A DNA stretch of 64,000 bases from Flavobacterium sp. M31R6 (GTDB lineage: Bacteria > Bacteroidota > Bacteroidia > Flavobacteriales > Flavobacteriaceae). Under the pieces are notes generated by a model. The model searched no databases and was not told the origin of the DNA. It saw only the letters and a list, made by a program, of their open reading frames with translations. The stretch covers positions 2,728,001 to 2,792,000 of the forward strand of contig NZ_CP054141.1 in assembly GCF_013284035.1 (NCBI RefSeq). Direction: 5' to 3'. The position numbers and the translations under genes were made by a program. Shown here piece after piece: positions 52,877 to 62,008 of the stretch (within the stretch, counting starts at the first letter, position 1; the number at the start of each line of letters is the position of its first letter).

Positions 52877-53313
52877 GGTGAATATATTTTAAATGTACCA
52901 TTTTTATAAAAGAAGACAATTTTTTCTATTTCATCAGAATTTTCATTTTCTATCGAAGTTTTAATTTGATTTGTTTTTGGATGATCTAAATTAGAGTCTA
53001 TAGGTGTCACAATTTGAGAAAATAAATCAATAGGGGTAGGAGTGTCAATCTTTGAAGCAATAGAATTAGAATTTAAATCTGGGCTTATTTCAGAATTCTT
53101 TGGAAAAAATCCCTTTCCATTCAATATCCAATACAAATCTACATCAGGAAAAATTTCAACAATTTTTAGAATAAAATCCAAACTTGGCTTGTTTCTTCCA
53201 GAGAGTAGGTGAGACATGCTGGAACGTTGTACGCCAATTTTATCGGCAAACGAAGAGGCATTTAGACTATAATAATCAAGTATAATCTCCAATCTTTTTA
53301 TGAAATCATCCAT
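52870..53313 (-). CDS. XRE-family transcriptional regulator
   Basis: 147 aa from the ATG at 53311-53313 (MDDFIKRLEIILDYY); another ATG three codons upstream (53322) lies inside a dyad repeat. Helix-turn-helix at about 9-65 (SSFADKIGVQRSSMSHLLSGRNKPSLDFILKI, positions about 18-49) and a low-complexity polar tail. Likely DNA-binding regulator. Divergent from the M14 peptidase gene, with TTTAC-N4-GTAAA sites across the shared promoter region (see separate entries), which suggests autoregulation. Confidence 0.85.
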   Translation of the reverse strand: MDDFIKRLEIILDYYSLNASSFADKIGVQRSSMSHLLSGRNKPSLDFILKIVEIFPDVDLYWILNGKGFFPKNSEISPDLNSNSIASKIDTPTPIDLFSQIVTPIDSNLDHPKTNQIKTSIENENSDEIEKIVFFYKNGTFKIYSPN

Positions 53314-53314
53314 G

Positions 53315-53362
53315 TTTACCATTGTAAATTGTGTTTCAAATTAGCGTATTTACAAATGTAAC
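53315..53362. promoter_or_regulatory. Dyad operator sites near the XRE gene
   Basis: TTTAC-N4-GTAAA at 53315-53328 and TTTAC-N4-GTAAC at 53349-53362. On the minus strand the second contains TACATTTG (53353-53360), a perfect -7 box for the XRE gene. Degenerate versions lie at 53385-53397 and 53548-53560. Confidence 0.65.
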
Positions 53363-53580
53363 TAATAGGACTGTAGTAACCTAATTTACAATGTTAAATC
53401 ATTAATTCAGTGTCTTTTGTACTAATGTATTCATAGAGATAAATAACTATAACGCATTGATTAATTGTAATTAATAGAAATATATTAAAACACCTATTAA
53501 ATACAAATATTAATTACACTTGTCTACAGTTGACTTTGAAAAGATAGTTTACAATCTTAATATTTTGAAAAAATACATGG

Positions 53581-53618
53581 TTTACAAATGTAAAAATAAA
53601 GATGTTTACTTTTGTAAA
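53581..53618. promoter_or_regulatory. Dyad operator sites and promoter before the M14 gene
   Basis: TTTACAAATGTAAA at 53581-53594 and TTTACTTTTGTAAA at 53605-53618. The second holds TACTTTTG (53607-53614), a perfect TAnnTTTG -7 box, and the ATG is at 53633. Spacing of 24 nt (two helical turns plus) between dyads allows cooperative binding. Confidence 0.65.
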
Positions 53619-53632
53619 TCAAATATTGTAAC

Positions 53633-54787
53633 ATGAATTTAGAACAACTATTCAATCAAAATAAAGAACAGACAATTCACGGCCGCTATATTACGTTAGA
53701 GAATATTGAGCCAATATTAAATAGAGAATCCTTAAAAAAGGATGTGAAGATAATTGGAAAATCCGTCTTGGGAAAACCTATTTATAGCTACCAAAAAGGA
53801 ACCGGTAAATTAAAAATTTATCTTTGGTCACAAATGCACGGAAACGAAAGTACTACGACTAAAGCATTATTCGATTTTATAAATCTACTAAACAGCGGAT
53901 CGGATCTGGCCAATCAACTTTTAGAAACTTTTACTTTTTATTGCATTCCGATGTTAAATCCTGATGGAGCGCAACTATATACCAGAGCCAATGCTAATGA
54001 TATTGACTTGAATCGGGATTCCCAGAACCTCACACAGCCTGAAAGTAAAGTATTGAGAACAATTTTTGAAGACATTAAACCTGATTATTGTTTTAATCTC
54101 CATGATCAACGTACTATTTTTGGAGTCGCAGATAGCGGGAAGCCTGCAACGGTATCTTTTTTAGCTCCTTCTTATAATGAAGAAAGAGAGGTTAATGAGT
54201 CAAGATTAAAAGCTATTAACTTGATTGCTGGTATTAATGAAGTTTTACAAAACTATATTCCAGGTCAAATAGGTCGATTTGATGATTCCTTTAATATTAA
54301 TTGCATAGGAGATACATTCCAATATTTAGGAGTACCGACCTTGTTGTTTGAGGCTGGGCATTTTACAGGTGACTACGAGAGAGAAGTCACACGTAAATTC
54401 ATTTTTATAGCTCTACTTTCGAGTTTTATTATTCTCAGCGAAAACGATATAGTTAGCAATATAAATGATAAATATTTGAACATTCCTCAGAATAAAGTCG
54501 TTTTTTTTGATTTTATGTATAAAAATGTCAAAATAAATTATGATGGTATCGAAATAATCACGAATTTTGTTGCTCAATATAAAGAAGAGTTAATTAACAA
54601 TGAATTAAATTTTAATGCTTACATAGTTGAAGTAGGTGATTTAGAAGGTTATTATGGTCATTATGAATATGATGCGAAAGGAGCATTATATGGAGATGAT
54701 TTTACTAATTTCCCAAAACCAAATCAAAAAGCCGATTTTAATTTAGATAAAAAAGTGTTTTTCGTTAACGGAACTATAATAAAATAA
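53633..54787 (+). CDS. M14 family zinc carboxypeptidase
   Basis: 384 aa. No signal peptide, so cytoplasmic. Zinc ligands H69 and E72 in SQMHGNEST, and a second histidine in FNLHDQRTIFG; the catalytic glutamate is in LLFEAGHFTGD. Substrate-binding block NPDGAQLYTRANANDIDLNRDSQ resembles the family's NPDG-x-R-x-N pattern. Peptidase of peptides or a peptidoglycan fragment processor. It follows the dyad-site promoter, so probably controlled by the divergent XRE regulator. Confidence 0.88.
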   Translation: MNLEQLFNQNKEQTIHGRYITLENIEPILNRESLKKDVKIIGKSVLGKPIYSYQKGTGKLKIYLWSQMHGNESTTTKALFDFINLLNSGSDLANQLLETFTFYCIPMLNPDGAQLYTRANANDIDLNRDSQNLTQPESKVLRTIFEDIKPDYCFNLHDQRTIFGVADSGKPATVSFLAPSYNEEREVNESRLKAINLIAGINEVLQNYIPGQIGRFDDSFNINCIGDTFQYLGVPTLLFEAGHFTGDYEREVTRKFIFIALLSSFIILSENDIVSNINDKYLNIPQNKVVFFDFMYKNVKINYDGIEIITNFVAQYKEELINNELNFNAYIVEVGDLEGYYGHYEYDAKGALYGDDFTNFPKPNQKADFNLDKKVFFVNGTIIK

Positions 54788-54863
54788 TATTTTTGCCGTT
54801 TATTTAATTTTTATTTATAAATTTAACTTTTTTAGTATCAAATAACCATATAATAAAAGAATT

Positions 54864-55343
54864 ATGAGTAAATTTCGTTTAGATGAAGTAGATCACCAGA
54901 TTTTAGATATGTTGATAGACAACACAAGAGTTCCGTTTACAGACATTGCAAAAAAATTATTGATTTCAGCTGGAACGGTTCATGTAAGAGTAAAAAAAAT
55001 GGAAGATGCCGGTATCATTATGGGATCCTCATTAGTCCTTGATTATGATAAATTAGGATACTCATTTATTGCTTATGTAGGTGTTTTTCTTAATAATACT
55101 TCTCAAACAAAATTTGTCTTAGAGCGTATTAATGAAATTCCTTTTGTGACTGTTGCTTCTGTAACTACAGGTAAATTCAATATATTTTGCAAAATCAGAG
55201 CAAAGGACACTAAGCATGCCAAAGATGTTATTTTTATGATAGACGATATCGAAGGAGTATATAGAACCGAAACTATGATCTCACTTGAGGAGAGTATAAA
55301 TGATAAGAAGCGTTTGATGCACACCATTTTTAAGGAAATGTAA
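54864..55343 (+). CDS. Lrp/AsnC family transcriptional regulator
   Basis: 159 aa. N-terminal HTH (LDEVDHQILDMLIDNTRVPFTDIAKKLLISAGTVHVRVKKMEDAGII, about 4-50) and C-terminal ligand-binding RAM domain (FIAYVGVFL, VASVTTGKFNIFCKIRAKD, IEGVYRTETMISLEES). Lrp-like proteins sense amino acids. Separate from the M14 gene by 76 nt; ends at a terminator (55374-55401). Confidence 0.93.
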   Translation: MSKFRLDEVDHQILDMLIDNTRVPFTDIAKKLLISAGTVHVRVKKMEDAGIIMGSSLVLDYDKLGYSFIAYVGVFLNNTSQTKFVLERINEIPFVTVASVTTGKFNIFCKIRAKDTKHAKDVIFMIDDIEGVYRTETMISLEESINDKKRLMHTIFKEM

Positions 55344-55373
55344 AAAAATCTTGAATGCTATATTATAAAATAT

Positions 55374-55401
55374 AACCTCAAGTGTAATCTTGGGGTTTTT
55401 T
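55374..55401 (+). terminator. Terminator of the Lrp/AsnC gene
   Basis: AACCTCAAG-tgtaat-CTTGGGGTT (one G-U) followed by TTTTTT. Confidence 0.85.
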
Positions 55402-55440
55402 TATGCCAAATTAACCAACCATTAAACTAATAGTATAATT

Positions 55441-58026
55441 ATGTATACGTTGCCAAAAATAGAACGTTTTAATCAAAATGTTTTATCGAAATACCATATT
55501 TACAATAGTGTATTTATAACATTACCCTTTGATTCTGTTGATAATACGGGGGTTTTGTTGCCTATATTCACGGAACTTTGCGATAATGGATTTAAAAAAC
55601 AAGAAACTCCAAAAGAAATTTTTGATTTCTTTTCAGATAAATATTTGACTAGCGCGACCGAAAAGGATAAGATTAATCTGATGTTTCATTTTATACAATA
55701 TATTGAACGCCAAATTGTTTTATTTGATGCTATTGAAGATGCTGCATTTCCAGTGGTAAACAATATGGAAGGAAGAGGCTCGCTTCGTGATATCAAAGAG
55801 AAATCGGATGTAAGGGATAATAAAGAAGAACTGATTCATTTTCTTGAGAATTTTAATGTTCGTACCGTTTTAACTGCACACCCAACTCAATTTTACCCTG
55901 GGCCAGTTTTAGGAATCATAAATGATTTGACAGAAGCAATACGAAATAATAATTTATTGGAAATAAAACAGTTACTTGCACAATTAGGAAAAACTCCTTT
56001 TATTCAAAATGAGAAACCAAATCCTTTTGATGAAGCGGTAAGTTTAATTTGGTATCTAGAAAATGTTTTTTACAACACTTCTGGCGAAATGGTGCATTAT
56101 CTGCAAAAAAACGTTTTTGAAGGAGAGTCCATAAATAATCAATTAATTAAACTTGGGTTTTGGCCAGGAGGAGATCGTGATGGAAATCCATTTGTTACAA
56201 CTGAAATTACTTTAAAAGTAGCAGAGCGATTGAGAACTTCTATTTTAAAATGTTATTATATTGAGATACGAAATCTAAAGAGAAAACTTACTTTCCCAGT
56301 TGTGGATTCTTTAGTAATGGAGCTGGAGCAAAAATTGTATCGTTCTGTTTTTTATTCTAAAGGAGAAATTTTTATTACACTTGAAGAGTTCAAAACACAA
56401 TTAAATAAAATAAAGACTATTATAATTGAGCAACATCAATCACTTTATGTAGATCAAATTGATGCTTTGCTTATTCGACTGAATTTATTTGGTTTTCATT
56501 TCGCAACTTTGGATATCAGACAAAACAGTAAAATCCATCAAAGTGTTTTTTATGATATCGTAGATTATTATTCTAAATCCAAAACAAATATTTTTCCAGC
56601 TAATTATTTTCAATTAACTGAAGATGAAAAAATTGAAATTTTATCATCTGTAAAAGGAAATTTAGATCCTGCCGATTTTGAAAACGAAATGACAAGATCC
56701 ACAGTCGAATCAATTCAAGCTATCAAAACGATTCAGGAAAATAATGGCGAATTTGGTGCAAACCGTTATATTATCAGTAATAATGAGAGCGCACTTAATG
56801 TGATGGAAACTTTTGCGTTATTCAAATTATGCAATTGGGAAAATGCTACCGTAGATATTATTCCGCTTTTTGAATCTGTTGATGATTTGCAAAATGCACA
56901 CTTGGTAATGGAAAAATTATACACCAATGCTGAGTATGCCAAACATTTAATAAATAGAAATAACAAGCAAACGATTATGCTTGGTTTTTCTGACGGTACA
57001 AAAGATGGTGGATATTTGATGGCGAATTGGAGTATCTATAAAGCCAAAGAAGCATTAACTGAAATTTCCAGAAAATATGGAATTCACGCAATTTTCTTTG
57101 ATGGACGTGGTGGACCTCCAGCACGTGGTGGTGGAAAAACACATAAATTTTACGCATCGCTAGGTCCAAATATTGAAAACAACGAAATTCAAATTACAAT
57201 TCAAGGACAAACAATTAGTTCAAATTTTGGAACATTGGATTCTTGTCGCTATAACTTGGAAAACCTTTTGAGTGCAGGTGTTGCCAATCAAGTTTTCAAT
57301 CAAGGTCAAAATGAATTGTCAGTTGAAGAAAAAGAAATTTTGGATCAAATGGCCGATTTGGGATATAATAAATATTTAAATTTCAAAAATCATCCTAAAT
57401 TTATTCCTTATTTGGAACAAATGAGTACTTTGAAATATTATGCAAAAACCAATATTGGAAGCAGACCTTCTAAAAGAAGTAAGTCTGAAACTCTTGATTT
57501 TGCTGACTTAAGAGCAATTCCATTTGTGGGTTCTTGGAGTCAATTGAAACAAAATGTACCAGGTTTTTTTGGAGTGGGTTCTGCTTTGAAACATTTTGAA
57601 GATACCAATCAATGGGAAAAAGCTCAGAATTTATACAATAATTCACTATTCTTTAGAACATTATTGGAAAACAGTATGATGTCATTGGCAAAATCATTTT
57701 TTCCTTTAACTGCTTATATGAGTAAGGATCCTGAATTTGGAGCTTTTTGGCAAATTATCTATGATGAATTTTTGGAAACAAAAAGATTATTATTGAAAAT
57801 TGCAGGTCATACAGAACTGATGGAAAACTATCCTGATGGTATAGCCTCTATTCAAATGAGAGAGCGTATTGTCTTGCCTTTGTTGACTATACAACAATAT
57901 GCTTTGTTGAAAATTAATGAATTGAACAAAGAAGAGAACCCAGATTTAAACCTAATAAAAGTGTATGAAAAAATTGTGACTCGATCACTTTTCGGAAATA
58001 CAAACGCAAGTAGGAATTCAGCATAA
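55441..58026 (+). CDS. ppc: Phosphoenolpyruvate carboxylase
   Basis: 861 aa. Catalytic H147 in LTAHPTQFYPGP, the GGDRDGNPFV block, RQNS in LDIRQNSKIHQ, and the glycine-rich loop FDGRGGPPARGGGKTH; C-terminal QYALLKINEL and TRSLFGNTNASRNSA. The C-terminus deviates from the usual ...NTG end. Carboxylates PEP to oxaloacetate to refill the TCA cycle; bacterial enzymes are tetramers. The DinB gene follows 48 nt later. Confidence 0.93.
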   Translation: MYTLPKIERFNQNVLSKYHIYNSVFITLPFDSVDNTGVLLPIFTELCDNGFKKQETPKEIFDFFSDKYLTSATEKDKINLMFHFIQYIERQIVLFDAIEDAAFPVVNNMEGRGSLRDIKEKSDVRDNKEELIHFLENFNVRTVLTAHPTQFYPGPVLGIINDLTEAIRNNNLLEIKQLLAQLGKTPFIQNEKPNPFDEAVSLIWYLENVFYNTSGEMVHYLQKNVFEGESINNQLIKLGFWPGGDRDGNPFVTTEITLKVAERLRTSILKCYYIEIRNLKRKLTFPVVDSLVMELEQKLYRSVFYSKGEIFITLEEFKTQLNKIKTIIIEQHQSLYVDQIDALLIRLNLFGFHFATLDIRQNSKIHQSVFYDIVDYYSKSKTNIFPANYFQLTEDEKIEILSSVKGNLDPADFENEMTRSTVESIQAIKTIQENNGEFGANRYIISNNESALNVMETFALFKLCNWENATVDIIPLFESVDDLQNAHLVMEKLYTNAEYAKHLINRNNKQTIMLGFSDGTKDGGYLMANWSIYKAKEALTEISRKYGIHAIFFDGRGGPPARGGGKTHKFYASLGPNIENNEIQITIQGQTISSNFGTLDSCRYNLENLLSAGVANQVFNQGQNELSVEEKEILDQMADLGYNKYLNFKNHPKFIPYLEQMSTLKYYAKTNIGSRPSKRSKSETLDFADLRAIPFVGSWSQLKQNVPGFFGVGSALKHFEDTNQWEKAQNLYNNSLFFRTLLENSMMSLAKSFFPLTAYMSKDPEFGAFWQIIYDEFLETKRLLLKIAGHTELMENYPDGIASIQMRERIVLPLLTIQQYALLKINELNKEENPDLNLIKVYEKIVTRSLFGNTNASRNSA

Positions 58027-58074
58027 TTTGAATATAAAATTTATTATTTTTAATTCTTAAAAAAAAACTATCAT

Positions 58075-58590
58075 ATGAGATCTGATCAATTGCCGGTAAA
58101 TGAATATTCAAAATTCAACGCGACTTACATAAACGCTCTTGAGAATGTTGAATTATTTGAAGAATTAGAAATTAGTTTACATGACTTTATCAAATTTGTT
58201 CAAAATATTCCATTGGATAAATTTGATTACAGTTATGCCGAAGGAAAATGGACGATTAAAGAAATTATTCAGCATATCATTGATGCTGAAAGGATATTTG
58301 CATATCGTGCACTTCGAATTTCCAGAAATGATAAAACGCCATTGCCGGGATTTGAAGAAAATGATTATGTTGACAATACCGATGCCAAAAGCAGAAGTAT
58401 TCAAGAATTATTAACTGAGTTTTCGACGGTAAGACATTCCAACTTGCTAATGTTCAAAAGTTTTTCTGACGAACAATTGAGAAGAATTGGAATTGCTTCA
58501 GAAAATGAAGTTTCAGTGAGAGCTTTAGGATTTTTAATTATTGGTCACATGAAACATCACCAAAAAGTATTCGCAGAAAGATATTTGTAA
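58075..58590 (+). CDS. DinB family protein
   Basis: 171 aa four-helix bundle. Metal-binding histidines: H in IQHIIDAERIFAYRALRI and H-x3-H in GHMKHHQKVFAERYL. Other family signs: YAEGKWTIKEIIQHI and LPGFEENDYV. DinB/YfiT-like proteins are putative metal-dependent thiol transferases or hydrolases; role unknown. Ends just before the convergent glycosylase gene. Confidence 0.88.
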   Translation: MRSDQLPVNEYSKFNATYINALENVELFEELEISLHDFIKFVQNIPLDKFDYSYAEGKWTIKEIIQHIIDAERIFAYRALRISRNDKTPLPGFEENDYVDNTDAKSRSIQELLTEFSTVRHSNLLMFKSFSDEQLRRIGIASENEVSVRALGFLIIGHMKHHQKVFAERYL

Positions 58591-58607
58591 ATTTTAAACA
58601 AATAGTT

Positions 58608-59087
58608 TCATTTAAAACAGCTTGACCAAATTTTTAACTTATTCTCAAAAGTCATTGTATTTGCAGGACTTGTAGAAGGCATTACATAATACGTAATGCC
58701 TTTTATTTGTCCAAAACTTTTATAAAAAAAGGCATGGCTTTGTTTTCCGTTAAAGACAATTTTGTTGATTTTAGGAAATTTTTCAAACAAAGCAAAAAAA
58801 TCATTTTCTTTTTGATTTTTGATATGAATGTCCAAACTCCCTTTTCTTTCACAATTTTCCAAAACATCCCAAAGTCCAATTTTGTTAGATTGAAGAATTT
58901 TGACTTTCTCGTCAAAATTTTCAGGAATTGGCAATGCATCACAAATTGTACATATTATTTTCCAAAAATGATTCCTTGGATTCCCATAATATTCCTGTTT
59001 GGCAAGAGAGACTGAACCAGGCATAGTTCCCAAAATTAATAATTCGGTATTTGAATCTACAAAATAGGGGAAAGAAGATATTGTCAT
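58608..59087 (-). CDS. Hypoxanthine-DNA-glycosylase-like protein (UDG superfamily)
   Basis: 159 aa. Motifs LILGTMPGSVSLAKQEYYGNP (first glycosylase motif), NHFWKIICTICDALP, LWDVLENCERKGSLD and C-terminal VMPSTSPANT. This matches the HDG branch of the UDG superfamily, which removes hypoxanthine (deaminated adenine) from DNA. The start lies 3 nt downstream of the micro-ORF stop, and recQ precedes that, so all three form one transcription unit. Confidence 0.85.
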   Translation of the reverse strand: MTISSFPYFVDSNTELLILGTMPGSVSLAKQEYYGNPRNHFWKIICTICDALPIPENFDEKVKILQSNKIGLWDVLENCERKGSLDIHIKNQKENDFFALFEKFPKINKIVFNGKQSHAFFYKSFGQIKGITYYVMPSTSPANTMTFENKLKIWSSCFK

Positions 59088-59090
59088 AAA

Positions 59091-59192
59091 TTAAGAAGCT
59101 ACATTTTCTTTTTCGAATATAGCCAAACACATTCTGAATTTATCGTATGAAATTTGTTCTTCGAAAAATTCTAAATTTGAATTTGTATTCAT
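59091..59192 (-). CDS. Micro-ORF copying a segment of RecQ
   Basis: 33 aa beginning MNTNSNLEFFEEQISYDKF and ending LAIFEKENVAS, with stop TAA at 59091-59093. About 23 residues align to RecQ FFEEKISYDRIRVGLAILEKENV with a few substitutions. It starts 17 nt after the recQ stop and stops 3 nt before the glycosylase ATG. Either a duplicated piece of recQ kept as a tiny protein, or non-coding residue of a duplication. Not predicted by length filters. Confidence 0.65.
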   Translation of the reverse strand: MNTNSNLEFFEEQISYDKFRMCLAIFEKENVAS

Positions 59193-59209
59193 TTGGTTAT
59201 TCTTATTTT

Positions 59210-61516
59210 TTATTTCAAACCGATTTTTTTTAATCTAGAATTTATCGATCCCTGATTTCTGCCAAATAGTATAGCTAACTCGTTTACTTTCTTACCTTCA
59301 TTATACAAAAGCTCAAGTTTTAAATCTTCCTCTGTACTCCATTTTTTATAGGCTTCAGAATGTTCTAATCTTATATCTTTTACAGAATATGCTTTTTCGT
59401 TATTGAAGTTTTCTACATTTTCTTTTTCGAGTATGGCCAAACCAACTCTGATTCTATCATATGAGATTTTCTCTTCAAAAAAATCAAAATAAGGTTTCAA
59501 AGCAGTTGGTGATTCGAGTTTAATTTTTGCTTTTGCAATTTTTGCGATTTCTTGCTCATTTATAAAAACACTCAAATCTATCGGATGACCATCACTGTAT
59601 AATTTTGCTAAATGTGAAAATATGGTAGGCGTACCTAATTTTCTTTTAATTGCAATTTCTTCAACTGTCATTCCGCTTTGAAACATTTCCAAAGTTTCTT
59701 TATAAGTTGTATTTACTTTTTTAGCCCTAACCTTTTTAATTTTTTCAAATTCAATAATAGCTTTTATAAATACATCACCATATTTTTCCAATTTTGCTTT
59801 TCCAACTCCATCAATAGCAAGAAATTCGGAATCACTCATTGGTCGCTGAATTTCTAATTGCTTTAAAGTGGCATCATTAAAAATTATGTAAGCAGGAACT
59901 TCTTCTTCTTTAGCAATTTCCGAACGTAGCTTTCTAAGAAATTCAAAAAGCGAATTTGTTGTAGATTTTGTTTTCGTAGTTTTAATATCAACTGCCTCAG
60001 CTTTCATTTTTTGCACTGTTGTCAATTGAACTTTTTCCCCATCAAACAAAACCTTTTTTGCGAAAGGTGTTAATTTTATTTTATTCTGTTGGTGAAAGGC
60101 AATTTCGCAATATCCTAAATTTATTAATTGTATTAAATATTGATTCCAATCATACCAAGAAATATCTGCACCAACTCCATAGGTTTTTAAATTTTGATAC
60201 CCTTTGTCATAAATGGAAGTATTTTTTGAACCTCTCAAAAAATCTACAATCACTGGTAAAGCTTCAGATTCCTGCAAACGAATTATTGCAGACAATGCTT
60301 TTTGGGCAATTATGGTTCCGTCAAAAAATGCTGGAGGATTTTTGCAAATATCACAGTTTCCGCAATTTTCGGAAACCAATTCTCCAAAATAGGAAAGTAA
60401 TATTTTTCTGCGACAACTCAATGCATCAGCATATTGTTTCATTCTTTCAAGTTTAGCCAATTGAACATCTGCATTCAATCCTTCGGAAGCAAATTTTTGC
60501 AACTGAATCACATCACCGTAACTTTCGAACAAAACGGTTTCAGATGGCAATCCATCTCGACCCGCTCTTCCAATTTCTTGATAGTAACCTTCAATATTTT
60601 TTGGTAAATTATAATGAATTACCCAACGAACATTTGATTTATCAATTCCCATTCCAAAAGCAATCGTAGCACAAACCACTTGACATTCATCGTTGATAAA
60701 TTGATCTTGGGTTTTTGAACGTATTTTATTATCCAATCCTGCATGATACGCTTTTGCTTTAATTCCAGTTTTTTGCAATTTTTCAGCTAGTTCTTCTGTA
60801 GTCTTTCTACTTAGGCAATATACTATACCTGATTCATTTGGTTTGTTTTTTATAAAATCAATAATTTGTTTGACGCGATCCAAAGCCGGCCTAACTTCCA
60901 AGCTTAAATTTTTTCTATCAAAAGAAGCTACAAAAGTTTTAGGATTATTTAAATTTAGTTGATCGCAGATGTCAGTACGCGTAGCTTTATCGGCAGTTGC
61001 GGTCAATGCCAGGATTGGAGTAGAAGGGAAGCGGTTTTTGAGATATCCCAAATTGGTATAAGCAGGACGAAAATCATGACCCCAAGCTGAAATACAATGT
61101 GCTTCATCGATAGCAATTAAACTCACAACTATTTGACTGAATGCATTTTCCAAAAAAGACAGACTCTCTGGTGCAACATAAACCAACTTGACTTTATTGT
61201 CTTTCAAATTTTGAATATGTAATTGCTGCTCATCTGGAGACTGGCTGCTATTGATAAAACAAGCATCTATTCCATTGGCTTTCAGGCTGTCAACCTGGTC
61301 TTTCATCAAGGCTATTAAGGGGGAAATAACTATGGTTGTTCCCGGTAATACTAAAGCGGGGAGTTGGAAACATATTGATTTTCCTCCTCCAGTTGGCATA
61401 ATTGCCAAAGTATCGTTTCCGGAAAGGATACAATTGATAATTTCTTCTTGATTGGGTCTGAATTTTTCAAACCCAAAATTTTCTTTTAATTTGGCGTGTA
61501 AATTTTCTGTAGTCAT
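59210..61516 (-). CDS. recQ: ATP-dependent DNA helicase RecQ
   Basis: 768 aa from MTTENLHAKLKENFG (ATG at 61514-61516); the frame opens at 61540. SF2 helicase motifs: Walker A MPTGGGKS, DEAH in AIDEAHCISAWGHDFR, LTATADKATR, GRAGRDGLPSETVL. Zinc site cysteines CRRK...CGNCDIC, winged helix RQC, HRDC (SDSEFLAIDGVGKAKLEKYG), then a C-terminal HTH tail (WSTEEDLKLELLYNEGKKVNELAILFGRN). Unwinds DNA for recombination repair. First gene of the operon with the micro-ORF and glycosylase. Confidence 0.95.
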   Translation of the reverse strand: MTTENLHAKLKENFGFEKFRPNQEEIINCILSGNDTLAIMPTGGGKSICFQLPALVLPGTTIVISPLIALMKDQVDSLKANGIDACFINSSQSPDEQQLHIQNLKDNKVKLVYVAPESLSFLENAFSQIVVSLIAIDEAHCISAWGHDFRPAYTNLGYLKNRFPSTPILALTATADKATRTDICDQLNLNNPKTFVASFDRKNLSLEVRPALDRVKQIIDFIKNKPNESGIVYCLSRKTTEELAEKLQKTGIKAKAYHAGLDNKIRSKTQDQFINDECQVVCATIAFGMGIDKSNVRWVIHYNLPKNIEGYYQEIGRAGRDGLPSETVLFESYGDVIQLQKFASEGLNADVQLAKLERMKQYADALSCRRKILLSYFGELVSENCGNCDICKNPPAFFDGTIIAQKALSAIIRLQESEALPVIVDFLRGSKNTSIYDKGYQNLKTYGVGADISWYDWNQYLIQLINLGYCEIAFHQQNKIKLTPFAKKVLFDGEKVQLTTVQKMKAEAVDIKTTKTKSTTNSLFEFLRKLRSEIAKEEEVPAYIIFNDATLKQLEIQRPMSDSEFLAIDGVGKAKLEKYGDVFIKAIIEFEKIKKVRAKKVNTTYKETLEMFQSGMTVEEIAIKRKLGTPTIFSHLAKLYSDGHPIDLSVFINEQEIAKIAKAKIKLESPTALKPYFDFFEEKISYDRIRVGLAILEKENVENFNNEKAYSVKDIRLEHSEAYKKWSTEEDLKLELLYNEGKKVNELAILFGRNQGSINSRLKKIGLK

Positions 61517-61550
61517 TTTGGCGTATATTTTTAGGAACATAAATCTAATA

Positions 61551-61588
61551 AAAAAAGGAACTCGAAATAGAGTCCCTTTTATTTTTTT
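61551..61588 (-). terminator. Terminator of the acidic-protein operon
   Basis: AAAAAAGGAACTC-gaaata-GAGTCCCTTTT with one mismatch, T-rich on the minus strand. It separates the acidic-protein gene from recQ. Confidence 0.75.
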
Positions 61589-61603
61589 TATAAAATCATA
61601 GAA

Positions 61604-61999
61604 TTAATCTTCGTCATCATCATCTTCTTCGTCGGCAATATCTTTATCATCACCATCTTCATCGTCGTCATCACCGTCAACATCTGGTTTGTCAAGATTT
61701 TCATCTTCCTCATCGTCATCTGCATCATCAACATCCAATTCTAAACCGCTGATTGGTTCTACAACATCATCAATTTCATCATCTTCGTCAAAATTTCCAA
61801 TTCTGTCAGCCAATTTAGTACTTACTTTTACTAAATATATAGTATCTTCTGTTCTCACTTCGACAGCCTCAATCAATTCGTTTTTAGCATTTCTAAATCG
61901 AATGATGTCGGAATCATCATAACCATCAGGAAATTTTTCGACCAAAAGATTTAAAATTTCATTGGTCAATTTGGCGTAATCAACTATTATTCTTTTCAT
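61604..61999 (-). CDS. Acidic C-terminal-tail hypothetical protein
   Basis: 131 aa. The first 70 residues are folded (MKRIIVDYAKLTNEILNLLV, FPDGYDDSDIIRFRNAKNELIEAVEVRTEDTIYLVKV) and the rest is an Asp/Glu tract (DDADDDEEDENLDKPD and DEDGDDKDIADEEDDDDED). It is the last gene of the operon with the DHS-like enzyme (9-nt gap). Similar acidic proteins accompany this locus in related species as I recall. No function known. Confidence 0.7.
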   Translation of the reverse strand: MKRIIVDYAKLTNEILNLLVEKFPDGYDDSDIIRFRNAKNELIEAVEVRTEDTIYLVKVSTKLADRIGNFDEDDEIDDVVEPISGLELDVDDADDDEEDENLDKPDVDGDDDDEDGDDKDIADEEDDDDED

Positions 62000-62008
62000 A
62001 AATAATTA

